Shown here: positions 11,657-24,114 of the stretch, piece after piece
How the letters are laid out: each line of letters opens with the position of its first letter
Position numbering within the stretch: the stretch's first letter is position 1
Origin: Buddleja alternifolia
Lineage: Eukaryota > Streptophyta > Magnoliopsida > Lamiales > Scrophulariaceae
Assembly: GCA_019426215.1 (NCBI GenBank)
Contig: CM033392.1
Location: 52,875,149 to 52,939,148, forward strand
DNA: 64,000 nucleotides
Direction of reading: 5' to 3'
Notes under the pieces: model-generated
What the model was told of the DNA's origin: nothing
Databases searched by the model: none
What the model saw: only the letters and a program-made list of their open reading frames with translations
Translations under genes and position numbers: made by a program

Positions 11657-14600
11657 ATGGGAGAAACTCCTACCAATCCTCCTCCAACCTCTCACCCGGC
11701 TTGCCATAACCAATGTTTTTCACCTTTTTAATTTCAAACTCTGTGAGGAAGATCCTCGTTTTAAACTGTGGAAAACAATTTTTTCTGATAATGTCGTAGT
11801 TGTCGTGTTTTAGGCCACATTAATGGCACTTCGGTTCCCAAAAACGATTTTGATGAAGATTGGTATTGTATTCGTTAGATTCAAAAATAAAAATGTGGAT
11901 GTACAACTCCGTCGATGCTAGCCTTCTTGATAGTGTTAGTGATGAAAAGTTTACCGCCAAAATATATGGGATAATCTTGAATCCTTTTTTAATAATAATA
12001 AACTTTCTCGTTCTCTTCAACTTCAAGAAAAGTTTCGTAATTATAAAAAGGGCACCTTATATATTTCTGAATTTTGTCATGACATGAAGCGAATAGCCAA
12101 CAATCTTTATGATGTTGATTCTCCAATTAAAGATCAAGAACTCGTTTTACAAATTCTCAATAATCTTCCCGACTCTTACAATAGCATTATCGATGTTATC
12201 ATTAATCAACAACCTTTTCCTAATTTTTCCCAAACTCGAAATATGCTTATCTTACACGAGTCTAGAGAATCCAATAAACCAATCTCTTCCTCCTCTTCCG
12301 ATTCATCTGTCATGCTTTACTCTCAATCCAACTCTCGTAATGATAAGTCTCGTGGTCGAGGTCCAGGTCGGGGTAAAAATTTTGGACGAGGAACGGCCGT
12401 GGTAATCATGGCTACAACAATTATAATTCTTCATCAAGACCTCCCTTCCAGCAGCCTAATAATACCTACGGGTCACCCACTCAGCAATTTCCACAAAATC
12501 ACACGCGGCCTACTTGGAACAATTCAACCTCTCCAGCTCACGGCCCACCACATGCATATTTTAGTGGGCTGAATTTTGCTCAACCCAGAGCCTATGGTCC
12601 AGCAGCGTCCCCTCCTCACTATCAGGCTTATGCGGCCCAATACCCACCTAATTTCAGTGGGTCGCCTCCTCCAGTCCAGGGTTCACCAGCTCTGCCAACC
12701 CACTACCCTCCTGCAATCTACCTCACATGGGTCAGCCCGCTTCTAATCAGCAACCCACAGATCTCTCTCAACTCTTCTCTACCATGACAGTTTCTCAACC
12801 CTATGACAATTGGTATATGGACTCCGGTGCCAGTGCACATATAACTTCTCACCCAGGTATTTAACATTCCGTCGTACATTGTGATTCGTCCAAATCAATA
12901 ATTGTTGGTAACGGTGCTACACTCAAAGTTTCTCATGGTGGTAATTCTTTTTTTCCTCATTCATCTTCCAATCTTGCTTTATCTAATGTTTTAGTGTCTC
13001 CTAGTATTGTCAAAAATCTTGTTTCTATTCGTCAATTCACTCGTGATAATAATGTTTCCGTTAAATTTTACCCATATGGCTTCTCTGTGAAGGACCTTCT
13101 GTTAGGAATCCTTTCCAGCGAAAAACGCAGCGGAAGAATTGAGGATTCCTAGAGTTGAATCACTTTAGCGTGGTTTGATGATTTTCAAAGGTTTTTAAAA
13201 AATAAACGAAAGTGATTACCTTATCGATTTCGTATTCTTGAATTCACGTAACAGCGGCTCTCCTAGAATTCCTGTCTCCAAAGATTCATGCGAAACGAGC
13301 CTTCAAAAGATCCCCCGAAAATTCTCCTCGTGGTGGCGGTGGACGGCTAGAGAGAATAGTAGGGATAGGAGTTTCCTTCTTTTTGTGTTATGCAATTAGA
13401 GTTAGGAGTCTTGTTGCAGTTGGAGATATCTATAACTCTCTTGACTTATGCAACAAGTAGGAAACCCCTCTTGGACTCTATATGGCCGCCCCTAGGGCTT
13501 TTTTTGGACGGTTAAGGTGGGCTTAAGTTGGCCCAGTCAACTTAGTCCACCTTTTAATATATATAAAATTTAAATCCTATTTAAATCCAAAATATATTAT
13601 TTATTAATTAATTTCATTTAATTAATTCTTTACTTAAATAATTTAATTTAATCTAATTAAATTAAATATTTAATTTATTGATTTAATCAATAAATCAATC
13701 AGTCGAATTAATTTGATCTTTCTAAAAGATTAACACAAAAAGACATCTTGTTCTTTTCTATAGCACGACTATTTAGATTCGTCTCAATTGGCAATGGAAG
13801 GAATTACCAAAGGATATGAGTGTCACCTAGCCAATCCCGTGGACTCACATCATAACCTAATTAAGTATGAAATGAATGAATCATTTACTAACATCTAGAC
13901 CATAAATACCGTATATGTATAAGCCCTTCATCCTGATCAAGTGAGAGTCATGGTATATGTCAAACTCACTAAACTTGATATTGTGCATTTAATCATAGCA
14001 TAATGAAATTACCAAACTACCCTCCATGTCGTACATGAGTTAGTTTCATTTCTTTGGCCAAAGACTTATAATTTCACTTGCCTATGATCGCACATGATAC
14101 TTTCTCCATTACTATCGAGACAGTGAATGCCATCTTGGCTATCACTTCACAAGTGCTACTTGATTCATTGAGATCGCACTTCGAGGTCGGCCCCACCAAA
14201 GGGTGATTTGGGCCTAACTACTCTAGTAACAGATTCAATAGTACAAGTACATTGATCATGACCCCTCAGGTCTAAGGCTCACGCATACTATTATGATCGG
14301 TAATCCAATCATTGACAGTCACTGAATAAATACCCATGTGATCGGATTACTGCAAGCCGTGTTCGAATATATCAATTACATTGGTATATCTATGACACAT
14401 GTTCTTACTATCCCATAGTGTTCGGCTGACACTCTTTGTCAGAGCATGTGTCATACAAGTCGAATCTTAATGCCCAATTAAGATTCCATGACTTGCGAAC
14501 CCTTTTAAGTGATCAAGATTCAGACTCTCCCCGTGTCACTTCTTTATTCCATAAAGGGCGAAGAGTCAACCTCGATACACATGAACTATTTGTTCAATAC

Positions 14601-17467
14601 TTATTAATGCCATGAAGTTTTATATGAACATAAGAATAAATACATTTATTAAAGATAAGTTTGTACAACTTAATTGGATACCTTATACAATCTATTTGTC
14701 CTCATTCGCATCTAGGGCATATACCTAACACCTTCAAATGGGAAACCACCTCTTCTGCAGTAATAGTCAAGGCGATCTTTACCCAGTCCTCCTTTCCACT
14801 ATTGGTCCCACCCACTCCGCCGTCGCCCTCACTGCCACTTCTCCAACTCTTTGGCACCATCGTCTCGGCCACCCTAGTTCAGCTGTTTTTAAATTTTTAG
14901 CTTCTACAAATTTTATTAAATGTCAAGATACTTTTTCTCAATTATGTAATGCCTGTCAAATTATAAACATCGTCTGCTTCTTTTTTCTAGTTCTTCTACT
15001 CGTTTGCTTAGTATTTTTGATATTATTCATTCTGACATATGGACATCCTTGTTACCTAGTGCAAATGGTTTTCATTATTATGTTATTTTCTTAGATGTTC
15101 TCGCATTTTTATGGGTTTTTTTTCTTCGCTCTAAATATGAGATTTTTGGTGTTTTTACTAAGATTCGCACATACGTTAAAAAAAAATTTAATTAAATAAA
15201 CCAAGTCCTTTCAATGTGATCATGGTCGCAAATTTGATAATAATAATTTACTTAGCTCTCTAGGAATTAATTTTTGCCTCTCGTGCCCTCATATGTCGCA
15301 ACAAAATGGTAAAGCCGAACGGACCTTTCAAACCATCAATAACATCATTCGCGTTCTTTTGTTTCAAGCCCGACTATCACCCATAGTTTGGGTTGAAGCT
15401 CTCCACATGGATACGCATCTTCTCAGTCTCCTCCCTATCATCACTCTCCCTATCGGACCCCGTTCGAGCTTTTGCACAATAATTTTCCCACTTACTCTTA
15501 CCTACATGTTTTCGGTTGCCTGTGTTATCCTAATCTCTCTGCCACTACTCCTCATAAGTTAGCTCTGTGCTCTACTGCATGTATATTCTTAGGTTTTCCA
15601 GCCCATCACCATGGCTACCGCTGTCTTGACCTTTCCACGAACAAAATAATCCTTTTTTGTCATGTTATCTTCGACGAAAATGTATTTCCATTTGTTGCCC
15701 ACTAATCCTCCCCGATGGTCCACGATTACTCCTTCCTATATCCCGGATGAGCCTCTCTCTATCCCGATTGTTTTTCCTAACTCCCCTACACCACGTACCC
15801 ATGTTGAAACCCCCAATCATACACCTACCGGACCACCCGTGCCCTCCCCTCATCCTATGGTTACTCGCTCCAAATCCGGTATTGTTAGTCCTCGCCAACT
15901 CCTTAACCTCAATGTGTCCTTTTCTCTCTCCCCTTTGCCTCGTTCTCATGCTCAGGCACTGTGTGACCTAACCGAAAATCTGCTACAGAAGCTGAACTGT
16001 CGGCTCTTCACTCTAACTCCACTTGGTCTCTCGTACCTAGTCCACCTAATACTAATCTTGACGGCTCCAAACGGATTTTTAGTCAAAAATTTCATGCCGA
16101 TGGGTCCCTCGAACGCTACAAAGCTCGTCTTGTCTCCAGTAGCCCAGTCTTGACTATGACAAAACTTTCAATCCCGTTGTTAAACCCGCCACCATTCGTA
16201 CCATTCTCAGTCTAGCCATTTTATATTCTTGGTCTATCCATCAACTAGATGTTAAAAATGCTTTTCTTCACGGGAATCTTAATGAAGTTGTCTACATGAA
16301 GCAACCACCAGGTTTTGTCCATCCCGATTTTCCCCACCACGTCTGCCGCCTTCACAAGGCTCTCTACGATTTTAAGCAAGCTCCTCGTGCTTGGTATCAT
16401 CGTTTTGCATCTTATATTACCTCTTTAGGGTTTGTTAGTAGTAAAGCCGACACTTCTCTCTTTATTTTTTGTCGTGGAAATCATACTGCCCATCTCCTTC
16501 TTTATATGGATGACATCGTCTTGACTGCCTCTTCCTCTCCACTTCTTAAGCATCTTACTCGTCTTTTGTCCTCGAAATTTGCTATGTCTGATCTAGGTTC
16601 CTTACACCATTTTCTCGGCATTTCTGTATCCCGTTCTTCTCACAGCCTCACTCTTACTCAATCCAAGTTCACTTGGGATATTCTAGAGCGTGCCAACATG
16701 GAATCGTGTAATCCCTGTCTCACTCCCGTGGACACTCGTGCGAAAATTTCCTCAAAAGGCCCCCTGTACCCGATGCCACTCTTTACCGTAGCCTGGTTGG
16801 GGCTCTGCAATATCTCACTATTACTCGCCCTGACATATCCTATGTCGTCCAATAAATCTGACTCTTTATGCACGATTCCTGTAAACCTCATATGCACGCC
16901 CTTAAACGCATTCTTCGTTATGTCAAAGGAACCCTCACACATGGCCTCCATCTCCGCCCTTCCACTGCCTCTCAACTCATCGCCTACTCTGATGCGGATT
17001 GTGCTAGTTGCCCAGATACTCGTTGTTCTACTTCTGGCTATTGTGTGTTTCTCGATGATAATCTTATTTCTTGGTCCTTAAAATGTCAAAATATTGTTTC
17101 CTGTTCTAGTGCAGAGGCCGAATATAGGGGTGTTGTTAATGCTGTCGTCGAAGCTTCGTGGCTTCGTAATCTTCTTTTTGAGTTATATTGTCCTTTGTCT
17201 CAGGCCACTATTGTTTACTGTGAGAACCTTAGCTGTATATATCTATCTACTAATCTTGTGCAACACCAACGCACCAAACATATTGACATAGACATTCATT
17301 TTGTACGAGAGCGTGTTGCTCTTGGTGATATTCATATGTTGCATGTCCCTTCTGCTCTTCAATTTGCAGACAGCTTCACGAAAGGATTATCCTCGACTTT
17401 ATTTCTTGACTTTCGGTTCAGTCTCAACATTTGTGATACAGCAGCTTCGACTGCGGGGGAGTGTTAA
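11657..17467 (+). pseudogene. copia-A gag-pol, broken by frameshifts, stops and a nested LTR
   Basis: Polyprotein remains, in order. Gag starts at ATG 11657, with the UBN2-type segment SPIKDQELVLQILNNLPDSY near 12120-12180. The protease has WYMDSGASAHITSHPG near 12810-12860, followed by a stop. The pre-integrase motif LWHHRLGHPSS lies near 14850-14880. The integrase core follows (HSDIW, then QQNGKAERTFQ near 15300), then a C-terminal HVFGCLCYP segment. The reverse transcriptase has QLDVKNAFLHGNL and the YMDDI catalytic box near 16504-16518. RNase H has IAYSDADCA and SSAEAEYRG, ending at TAA 17465, which overlaps the 3' LTR. Several frame changes and stops interrupt it, so it cannot make a functional polyprotein. 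The frame resumes cleanly on both sides of the 13100-14730 insertion (FSVKDL | QMGNHLF). Confidence 0.88.
13100..14730 (-). mobile_element. Solo LTR, 1631 bp, nested in copia-A, target duplication CCTTC
   Basis: Inverted ends TGTTAGG (13100) and CCTAACA (ending 14730), flanked by CCTTC at 13095-13099 and 14731-14735. The ends read as a minus-oriented LTR beginning TGTTAGGTATATGCCCTAG and ending GGATTCCTAACA, a familiar long plant copia LTR type. It interrupts the copia-A reading frame just before the pre-integrase domain. No internal coding region is present. Confidence 0.9.
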
Positions 17468-17598
17468 ATAATATTTTCCATATCTTTCCATATATATCTT
17501 ATTTCCATATATCTAGATTAGGGTTTTACATTTCTTGTATCTATAAATACGTTTCATCATAATATAGAATTCTTAGCGGGGTTTTTCCACTCTAACCA
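17462..17598 (+). repeat. copia-A 3' LTR
   Basis: Starts TGTTAAATAATATTTTCC immediately after the purine tract and ends TCTAACCA. About eight substitutions and a 1-bp indel distinguish it from the 5' LTR. Confidence 0.9.
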
Positions 17599-17620
17599 TA
17601 ACAATTAAATTCTTTGCGGG

Positions 17621-18543
17621 TGTAAACAACAAATTTTAAGTCTGCGATTTAACAAACAAGAAAATGTTGTACAAAATATATTAATTGAATCAAACGATTT
17701 AATGAGTACAAATCTCTAACTATTTATCCTCTGATTCTTCACTTCAAGAACTTGATCTTCGGGATTTGAAATTTTGAAGGAGGAGCTTGTGCTTTGATCT
17801 CCTTCGAACTTGATTTAATCTTCTAATAACGTTACTTCGAGGACCTCGCGCCTTATTTCGAATCAGACGTTATGATTTGATGAAGATTGATGGTGGATTT
17901 GATGTTTTGATTTCTTGTGGAATCGACTTGAATTTCTATAACGTTAATTCGCGGGCTTAGCACCTTAATCACGAATCAAACGCTAAGATTTGATGAGTTT
18001 TGCCACGAACTTCTTGAATATCGCCTAGAACGTCGTGGATCTCCTTGAACTTGATGAACTTGAGTTGAGAGAATTCTTCAAAACTTCTGCAATGCTTCTC
18101 TTGCTCAAATGCACTTGTGAATTGGTGAATTGGTGAATGAATCCTTGAATTTGAACCCCTATTTATAACTGTAGGAGTGGAAGATTTTTCATAATCACCA
18201 TGATTTGATTGGCAATCACTACCATATTTAAGTGATTGATTTGATTTAATTATGATTAAATTGCCACAAATATGTGATTTGATGGCAATTTATCATATTT
18301 ACCAAAAGAAGATGGCAATCATCATTTAATTTGAAAGACATGATTTAATGTTGCCATACTTATGTTTCTCTTGCCACATGACATTTCGTGATTGGCCATA
18401 AAATATATATTTAAATATCATTTATTCAATTATTTAATCTAGGGATAAAATTTATTAAATCCTTAAATATAAATAAATGAATTTATATGATATTAAATTA
18501 CACGTGTCGCCATTTAATTGACTGTGAATTTTAATTGTCTACA
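17621..18543 (-). mobile_element. Solo LTR, 923 bp, target duplication GCGGG
   Basis: TG...CA ends (TGTAAACAAC at 17621, TTGTCTACA ending 18543), flanked by GCGGG at 17616-17620 and 18544-18548. A TATAAATAGG motif read on the minus strand near 18157-18168 fits minus orientation. It sits in a rearranged scrap of a second copia-A-type LTR: the joined flanks read TTTGCGGGGTTTTTCC, followed by LTR-internal sequence. Confidence 0.88.
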
Positions 18544-18548
18544 GCGGG

Positions 18549-19421
18549 GTTTTTCCATATATATCTTATTTCATCATAATAAGCCTCTGTGCATAAATGA
18601 GAATTTAATTACAAGAAACACAATGGCCGTACACTGATCCTTCTTGGATCACGTTATCAAGAAAAGCCACATGAAGAAATCAATTATATTAACCAATTCT
18701 ATGATTTGGTATTTGATATTTATGATACAATCTTAGTTTATCTTCCTATCGTTCTCCAAATTAGCCATTAAACAAAACAAATAATGGTCAGTTATTCTCA
18801 AGCATTAAGAACAAGTATATCAAACACTTGGATCAACCCATCAAACAAAGATTCATAAATCAAATTGTTGAATTTGGCGTTCACATGATCCTAGTATGGA
18901 GGTTTAGTTCATATATAATGGAGAAAAATGAATAAACATCCCCAAAAAAATGGTACAAACCTAGTTGTAGAGATAAAAGAAGAATTCCCTAAATCTCGTC
19001 AAGTTTGCTTGTCGTTGATATTGAATTCTCCGTTTTCGTGATTGAATTTGGGATCTTCTCGTCTCTTATTTGCGTCCCAAGAAATAAGTTGTACGATTGT
19101 TTTTATGATTTGATAAGTTATCTTATGCAAACTTCTAAGTTCAATTACTACGGGCATGTTTGGACTTTGGATGACGGGTTTTGTATTAAAGTTTTGTTAC
19201 GGAGTCCAAAAACATGTTGTGGTTCGTGAAGATGAAAATTGCTTGCTGCGAACCAGCACCATCTAAATTCTTTTCCTAATACTAAAAAGTATCACATGCT
19301 ATGCACGTGGTAATTCGATAAGTTAATTTGAAGTAAATATGTTTAATTTATTGGTAAATTAATAACTGATTAAGAATTCATTATTTGATAGTGCCTATCT
19401 TAGACTTTTGGCCTCAAGTAT
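18549..19421. other. Gene-free stretch with a possible APC5-derived fragment
   Basis: The first 40 bp are the second half of the rearranged copia-A LTR scrap. The rest has no gene I recognise. The 74-codon frame at 19005-19229 matches nothing I know. At 19241-19285, TTGCTTGCTGCGAACCAG followed by TAAATTCTTTTCCTAATA closely matches an APC5 exon end and its intron (2358-2410). Confidence 0.5.
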
Positions 19422-20180
19422 CACCAATAGTCCCTCAACTCTATCATTTGTCCCATTTTAGTCTATTATCTCTGAAATGCACTGAAATAGTCCCTCAACT
19501 TTCAGATTTATCTCATTAAAGTTCCTTGAGTCAATTATTCGTTTAAAACTAACGGAACCTTGAGGCATATGACTTACACCATGTTAGGACAAGGCAGTTT
19601 TTTTACTTTCGCAAGAATTTTTCTTCCAAAACTCGTACTTTAATCTATTTTATTTTATATTTTTTAATTATTTTAGATTAATTTTTTTTCTCATTCTTCC
19701 CCACAACCCTAACCTTAACCCACTTTTTTCATCATCCCACTTTCCTAGCTTAATCCTTTTTGCCTTCCATCCATCATTTGTGTTGCCACCATTGCCACAC
19801 TTCTCAAATTACGCCACCGCCCCCCACCATTTGAAAATCAAATGACGTTCCCTATCTTTGGAAAATCAAACACCACTACCCTCACCTTCTGAAAATCCAA
19901 CGATGTCGCCCCATCTTCTACAAATCCAATGATGTTGCCTCATCTACGCCGCCTCCTCTACCATCTGCAAATCGCCCTCCTCCTCCTCCTCCATCTGCAA
20001 AATCCCGTTGTTCATGTCCTCTTGTCGTTGCTGCCTGTCACCCGCTTTTAATTGTTGCAGATGATTGGTAGGTAGTTTTGGAGGAATTTTTTCAAAAGTA
20101 AAAAGAAAATAATAATAATAATAATAATAACTCCAGGGATTTTATGGGATGAATCTAAGAGTTGAGAGACTATTTGAGTT
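19422..20180. mobile_element. Non-autonomous DNA element with imperfect inverted ends
   Basis: The left end (CCAATAGTCCCTCAACTC) and the reversed right end (CAAATAGTCTCTCAACTC) match over about 40 bp, including a shared CATCCCATAAAA-like segment. The interior is pyrimidine-rich and has a locally repeated segment around 19850-20010 (CTACAAATCC.ATGATGTTGC). It resembles the shorter element at 5605-5845. No target duplication was fixed. Confidence 0.55.
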
Positions 20181-21420
20181 CTTTTGAATTAAGTATAAAA
20201 TATATCATATTTTCACCTTAAAAGTACTTACATGATTTTATTCTTGAATATGTCTTGTGTAAGAATCCTGCATAAATTAGACAAGATATATAGTTAGACC
20301 TCATGCGAATGTTATATAATTTGGAAAGTGTTATCATATCATCATTTTTTTCTCTCTCCTTAATTTGAAACATATTAATGTATTTAAATAAATTAATTGC
20401 AGTAATTTCTTGCGGGGAGGGGAGGTTGTTTTGATAAAACAATGGTACATAGACGGTGATATATAACTCTATAAGCTACGTACTATTTGAAATTCGAAAG
20501 AAGGATTTGGGAGCCGATTATTTCAAATTTAGTAATCTTGTTTGGGTTATTTCAATTTCCAAGGAATTTTAATATAGGGTAAATTAGACAATACCCCTTA
20601 TGTCAGGCGACCTAATTATGAAAAACACTCCCTGTTGTTTCAAAACTTCACAAACGTATCAAATTGATAATAACAAAGAAAGATTATATCGAGGCGAGAG
20701 AGAACTCTCTATCCTTAACACTAAATTGCCCCGCCTTGGTGGTACGAGTAAAAGTGTCCCACATATTCTTTTTCTGACACTTCATTTTACACCCTAAGAA
20801 AAAGATGAAGATGATTTTATAAAACACACAGAGAAAATATGTTGTGTTTTGAGTTGGTGTGTTTCAAATGGTTGGAATGGTTGCTATTTATAGGCGAATC
20901 AATCCACACATCTATTTCTAAGATCAAATCTAGTGATGCTCCACCACCTTGAAGTGGTAATTGTGTATTTTCCATTAAAATGTGTTGTGTCATTCATGAT
21001 ATATGCATGACATATTAAATAAAATTATATCAAAATATGGGCACTTAATTTCTCATTCGCTCGTATATTATCCAATAATCTTAAGTATCCCGAATACTAA
21101 CGGCGTTCGAATTTCGTACTCAACCACAATTTGTACCATTTTATCCAACAATCCCTAATTAACTTCTTATTTCAGAAATTTTTTACACAAGCATTGATTT
21201 TGGTAATTTGTATGACCTTAGGGGCTCGTATTTTGAGTTATTTCTTTAGAAATTTTTTAACAAGCATTTAGGTTAACCTACATAGGATATCGATTAGCTT
21301 AAAGAATATTGTGTAATCACCTAGGACAGCAAAATAAAAAGAAAAGTTTACAAGTAATTTTCTCAATCATCTTATGTTCACTAATTCAAGCACCAAAATA
21401 GTCACTTTCAGCTGCATCAC
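20181..21420. other. Gene-free stretch with a probable degraded minus-strand LTR
   Basis: Around 20655-21152 the minus strand looks like an LTR: it begins TGTTGGATAAAATGG (reading from 21152) and has CTATAAATAGC near 20885-20895. A trimmed MITE end (GGGTAAATTAGACAATACCCC) is near 20577. I found no matching target duplication or second LTR, so limits are uncertain. Nothing coding was seen. Confidence 0.4.
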
Positions 21421-21434
21421 AAGTGAGTTGGCTA

Positions 21435-21633
21435 ACCAACAGGGTTGGTCCGAGTGGTAAGCAGCTTGATTCCCCTTAAGCAAGGTCTCGGGTTCGAGAC
21501 CTTGTGAATGCAGAAAACCTCCGCTGGAAGACTCACCCGGCCACCACTGCCAGGTGTGTGACCCGGGTCGGATCCGAACGTATTAGATGTAGCAAAACTC
21601 TGGTGAACGGGGTGGGCAACCAAAAAAAAAAAA
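21435..21633 (+). mobile_element. tRNA-derived SINE with target-site duplication
   Basis: A 199-bp element with an internal Pol III promoter: box A-like TGGTCCGAGTGG near 21446 and box B GGTTCGAGACC near 21491-21501. A tRNA-unrelated body follows, with a terminal A tract. It is flanked by AAGTGAGTTGGCTA (21421-21434) and AAGTGAATTGGCTA (21634-21647), a 14-bp target duplication with one mismatch. The head resembles a tRNA gene, but the body and tail mark it as a retroposed SINE. Confidence 0.92.
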
Positions 21634-21647
21634 AAGTGAATTGGCTA

Positions 21648-23440
21648 CATCTTATACCACTGTATTATTTTCTAAGAATCATTACAGTTTAATAATCATT
21701 ATCCTTTTGGATGATATCTTATAAACTATATATGCAGGAGATCTATATGAAGATAGAATTGCATGTTAGCTTTTATTTCTTCCTATATGGCTTTCAAAAG
21801 AATACTTACTCAAAACTAAGCAAACAAACCCTTAGTTTTGGGAAGTCATGATTGACGGATTGAAAAATATCTATAAAATCAATAAAAATTCCTATAATAG
21901 AGAAAAGAATTAATAACCATCTTATGTTGATAGTTATCACGATGAAGTTCTGGCATTTATTCTTGGATATCCTTTGACATGGTCACATGACCAACTTTCG
22001 TGTGTGGCCTGGAATTGCTTCCGTGTTTGGTTTAGTTACAAATCTTACAATAACTTATTGGGTAATTGCAGTTTGCACCTTTGAATTAAGGTACATTTCG
22101 TCAAATGCAGCCTCAAAATTGAAAAATTGACAGAACGCACTCCTGTACTGTCCCTCAAGCATTTCTGGATTAATTTTACCCTCGGAAAACAATTTGGCAA
22201 CATCGTTGATGGTAAAATTGTCGGTCAAAATCCCTTCCTTCCACAAACATATTCGTGCATCTTGGTGTGTGCTTTGGGTGAATTTAAAGTAGACAAAACC
22301 AATGGTCCCGGTCCACTATACATCGCGTTGGTGCAGGGTGATTGAGGTGATTTTATTGTCACAACCCTCAATCCAACGGTGTAATGGTCCCAGTCCACCT
22401 TAAAAATCACTCGGTAGGACAGTCAATCGAGCCTTATGAACCGAGCTTAATGTGGTTCAAGCTCAAAATTATCGGGCCTTAATATGCTCGGCTTAAACTC
22501 AGCTCATAATTTTTTTCTTTGGTTTGACTCAAACTCAGGCTCACTTTATTTACGAGCTTCAGGCTTATTTCGGGCTGACTCATCATTTTTTCTTAAATAA
22601 AAAAGAGGTACACAATAGAATCATATTAGGACATTAATCTCGAATAGTAGATCAAACAAAAGTTTACGCTAATGAGTTTGTGTAATTCCAAAGTTCTCTA
22701 CAACAATGATTATCAAATATTGAAAATCTTTCTTGATATACATGAAGTGACTTAAAATAAAAGGAAGGTTTTTCAAAGTTTCTCTAGACGAATTTTTTTC
22801 CCACTAATATATGCATATAATGCACATAGTAGCTTCAAGCTTAAAAATTTACGAGTCTCATATAAGCTAGCTTAAAAATAGCTTAACTATATGAAACAAA
22901 GCATTAAATTAGAGGTTAATTACGAGTTCGGGCTATTCTGGCTGAGCCTAATAAAGCTCAAACTCGGTTCACAAATTGATCGGGCTCAATGTGTAAGCTC
23001 AAGCTCGGCCCGACTCACATTCAACTAGACTCAGCTCAAATATAAATGGGCCGAACAATCGGGCTTCGGGTAGGCCCAGCTCAATTGACAGTCCTACACT
23101 CGAGCATTGTTCAAAGTCGTCTAACTAGCAATAAATTGGTATAAATGTTTCTCTTTTATTGCTATGATGATTTTGACCTCTAGATGCACGTCAGTGACAC
23201 CCGAACATATTTGTATAGGCAAGCAATATTAACTTGAGGTGCACACCAGTCGAGCTTAATAAAGTCTTTCTATTTGATCTCAAACTCGAAATGTTGAACC
23301 CAAGTTGGACAAACCTCTTTTTAGAGCTCTAGCTTATGAGATAGAATAATGACTCGAGGTCGAGTGATATATATTATGAAAAAATATATAATGCATAATA
23401 TTATTTAAGAAGCTCTGTGACCACAAACAATAGAGCTCGA
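21648..23440. other. Gene-free repeat region rich in GAGCTC/GGCTCG motifs
   Basis: No gene recognised. From 22055 the sequence starts like a MITE (GGTAATTGCAGTTTGCACC). From about 22430 to 23100 it contains many GCTCGGCTTAAACTC / AAGCTCGGCCCGACTC type motifs, like the hAT-type element at 44386-44718. Ends were not resolved. The right end abuts the gag-only LTR element. Confidence 0.4.
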
Positions 23441-23644
23441 TGTCATCGACTTAGCCTCAATACTAACGTCTCGTGCGGCACTTAGCTCAATCCGCCTCTT
23501 GCGTGACTTGCTAAGTCAGCCTCTTCCGAAATGTGCTCGTGTGCTAAGGGAAATTGGCAAAGATTACAAAGAAGCTCTTTAAAGGAGATCACCCTTTATT
23601 GCTCTTCCAACTCTTGGATGGTTACAAATGAATGTCTAGCCCTC

Positions 23645-23652
23645 TATTTATA
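23645..23652 (-). promoter_or_regulatory. TATA box in the 3' LTR of the gag-only element
   Basis: TATAAATAG on the minus strand, about 130 bp downstream of the TTC/GAA array in element orientation. The homologous stretch of the 5' LTR (between about 26105 and 26140) is deleted, so the 5' copy appears to lack its core promoter. Confidence 0.6.
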
Positions 23653-23782
23653 CTACTCCATGCTTGGAATGGACGGTTGAGATCATCTTGATCCTATGGC
23701 TACAATCTATTATCTAGATTATTTTTCTAAATATTTATATGGAAGCTTCTAGATAATTCTACCTACACATGTCTCTACACAA

Positions 23783-23957
23783 TTCTAGATACTTCTATAA
23801 TGCTCCACTCTTATCCAAAATATTCTAGAACCTTCTACAATGTTCTACAACATTCCAGACCTTTCTACTAGTTTCTACAGTATTCTAAAACATTCCAGAA
23901 CATTTCAGAATCTTCTAGATCTTTCTAGAATCTTCTAAACTTCTCCGGAATATTCAA
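23783..23957. promoter_or_regulatory. Heat-shock-element-like TTC/GAA array in the 3' LTR
   Basis: 175 bp made of 17 decamers plus TTCAA, all in one 10-bp register with consensus TTCTAGAAYM. Complete TTCnnGAAnnTTC units, the binding pattern of heat-shock factor trimers, begin at 23823 and 23923; others lack one base (for example TTCcaGAAcaTTT at 23893). It sits upstream of the TATA box in U3. The array differs from the 5' LTR copy by exactly one decamer. Confidence 0.7.
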
Positions 23958-24114
23958 GTGGCTACTAGTCTCTTGTTACCCGGGAAAAATGTCATGTCCC
24001 CGTCACCTCAAAATACTTCAAATGGCCGGTGCGTGACATTCTCCCCCACCCAATCCGACGACGTCCTCGTCATCGTGCAAATTGTCCCACGGCTTGCCCG
24101 ATTGTCCCTCTGCA

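Larger units (their letters stand above)
11328..17598 (+). mobile_element. Ty1-copia retrotransposon (copia-A), decayed, with nested solo LTR
   Basis: This is a full-length copia element. Its 5' LTR is 11328-11463 and its 3' LTR is 17462-17598, only about 136 bp each. A primer-binding site TGGTATCAGC follows directly at 11464. A purine tract (GCGGGGGAG) precedes the 3' LTR. The flanks share ATAAC (11323-11327 and 17598-17602, with the LTR's terminal A ambiguous). By eye the LTRs differ at about eight positions in 136 bp, mostly transitions, so the insertion is old. Coding order is gag, protease, integrase, reverse transcriptase, RNase H, the copia order. A 1631-bp solo LTR is inserted at 13100-14730. 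Confidence 0.93.
23441..24038 (-). repeat. 3' LTR of the gag-only element (complete copy)
   Basis: 598 bp with TGTCA at one end and TGACA at the other. Read on the minus strand it contains, in order, the TTC/GAA array, a TATAAATAG box and a U5 region. It is the better-preserved of the two LTRs. Confidence 0.85.

Noticed and set aside
19005..19229. 74-codon frame with YYGHVWTLDDGFC
   Set aside because: No family recognised, no splice or promoter context, and it lies in repeat-rich DNA.
21442..21515. tRNA gene
   Set aside because: Box A and box B are present, but a SINE body, terminal poly(A) and a 14-bp target duplication show it is a tRNA-derived retroposon.
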